From the NCBI GenBank assembly GCA_964565765.1, contig CAZMGF010000062.1, forward strand, positions 1-12,071: 12,071 nucleotides of DNA. The letters run 5' to 3'. This DNA comes from Bog-1181 sp964565765. GTDB lineage: Bacteria; Oederibacteriota; PGYV01; Palsa-1178. Position numbers and translations under genes: made by a program. Below the pieces are notes generated by a model that was given only the letters and a program-made list of their open reading frames with translations, was not told the DNA's origin and ran no database searches. This document shows positions 12,037-12,071 of this stretch, piece after piece. Position 1 is the stretch's first letter. The number at the start of each line of letters is the position of its first letter.

Positions 12037-12071
12037 TTACTGCCCCTTTCGGATTTACCGGATAATTCCGG
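12033..12071 (-). CDS. Possible 3' end of a gene upstream of recA (partial)
   Basis: A minus-strand frame open from the window edge reads PELSGKSERGSK and stops at a TGA that overlaps the recA ATG as ATGA. A 4-base stop/start overlap is typical of translationally coupled genes, and recA often follows cinA or an RNA 2',3'-cyclic phosphodiesterase gene. Only 12 codons are visible, and a second frame is also open until just inside recA, so this is a hint only. Confidence 0.3.
   Translation of the reverse strand, partial: PELSGKSERGSK

Noticed and set aside
12058..12071. CCGGA-TAAT-TCCGG inverted repeat at the right edge
   Set aside because: The arms are only 5 bases with no T-tract and the window ends there. 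It also lies in a possible upstream coding frame, so I do not call it a terminator or operator.
1..12071. CRISPR arrays, riboswitches, insertion sequences, toxin-antitoxin pairs, phage genes
   Set aside because: No regularly spaced repeats, transposase or integrase motifs, or recognisable aptamer structures were seen on either strand.

Overview
The window reads as an ordinary chromosomal housekeeping segment of a Gram-negative-type bacterium. A predicted lipoprotein, an AsmA-family envelope protein and a two-segment signal peptidase I suggest a diderm cell. Base composition is intermediate, Shine-Dalgarno sites are strong, and promoters match the sigma-70 consensus. A FatA-type acyl-ACP thioesterase, an AMMECR1-family protein and a LOG-family hydrolase are scattered across many phyla. 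I cannot fix the lineage from sequence alone; an uncultivated diderm phylum is my weak guess. There is no CRISPR array, prophage, insertion sequence or obvious defence system.

Layout. 1-203 (-) is the start of a lipoprotein with an FGE-sulfatase-like segment, cut by the window edge, with its own consensus promoter. 363-551 (+) is an unrecognised remnant ORF. 559-1250 (-) holds two tandem copies of a complete cold-shock-protein transcription unit: promoter, 5'-terminal hairpin, ribosome site, gene and terminator. 1339-1902 (+) is a RimJ/RimL-like acetyltransferase and 1945-3018 (+) is DNA polymerase IV, apparently leaderless. 3021-3587 (-) is a LOG-family protein ending 2 bases from dinB. It diverges from a GT1-type glycosyltransferase (3704-4981, +), which is followed by lepB (5047-5784, +). 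A long imperfect inverted repeat (5783-5903) separates lepB from a convergent minus-strand operon, read AMMECR1-like gene (8008-7451), acyl-ACP thioesterase (7445-6705), GNAT acetyltransferase (6689-5898). A CAU-anticodon tRNA (8100-8176, +) diverges from that operon. Finally a minus-strand block reads recA (12036-10888), terminator, asmA-like gene (10772-8928), exported metallo-hydrolase (8910-8206).

How the genes fit together. Three themes recur. DNA repair and stress are represented by recA, dinB and the two Csp proteins. Cell-envelope and lipid functions are represented by lepB, the AsmA-like protein, the exported MBL-fold protein, FatA and the glycosyltransferase. Small-molecule modification and clean-up are represented by LOG and two GNATs. 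No LexA-type operator was recognised at dinB; the recA promoter lies outside the window.

I found no clear new multi-gene system. The most unusual signals are regulatory: the duplicated csp units with a conserved dyad at the predicted RNA 5' end, a leaderless dinB, back-to-back promoters sharing bases, and the 32-base-arm inverted repeat that overlaps the 3' ends of two convergent genes.
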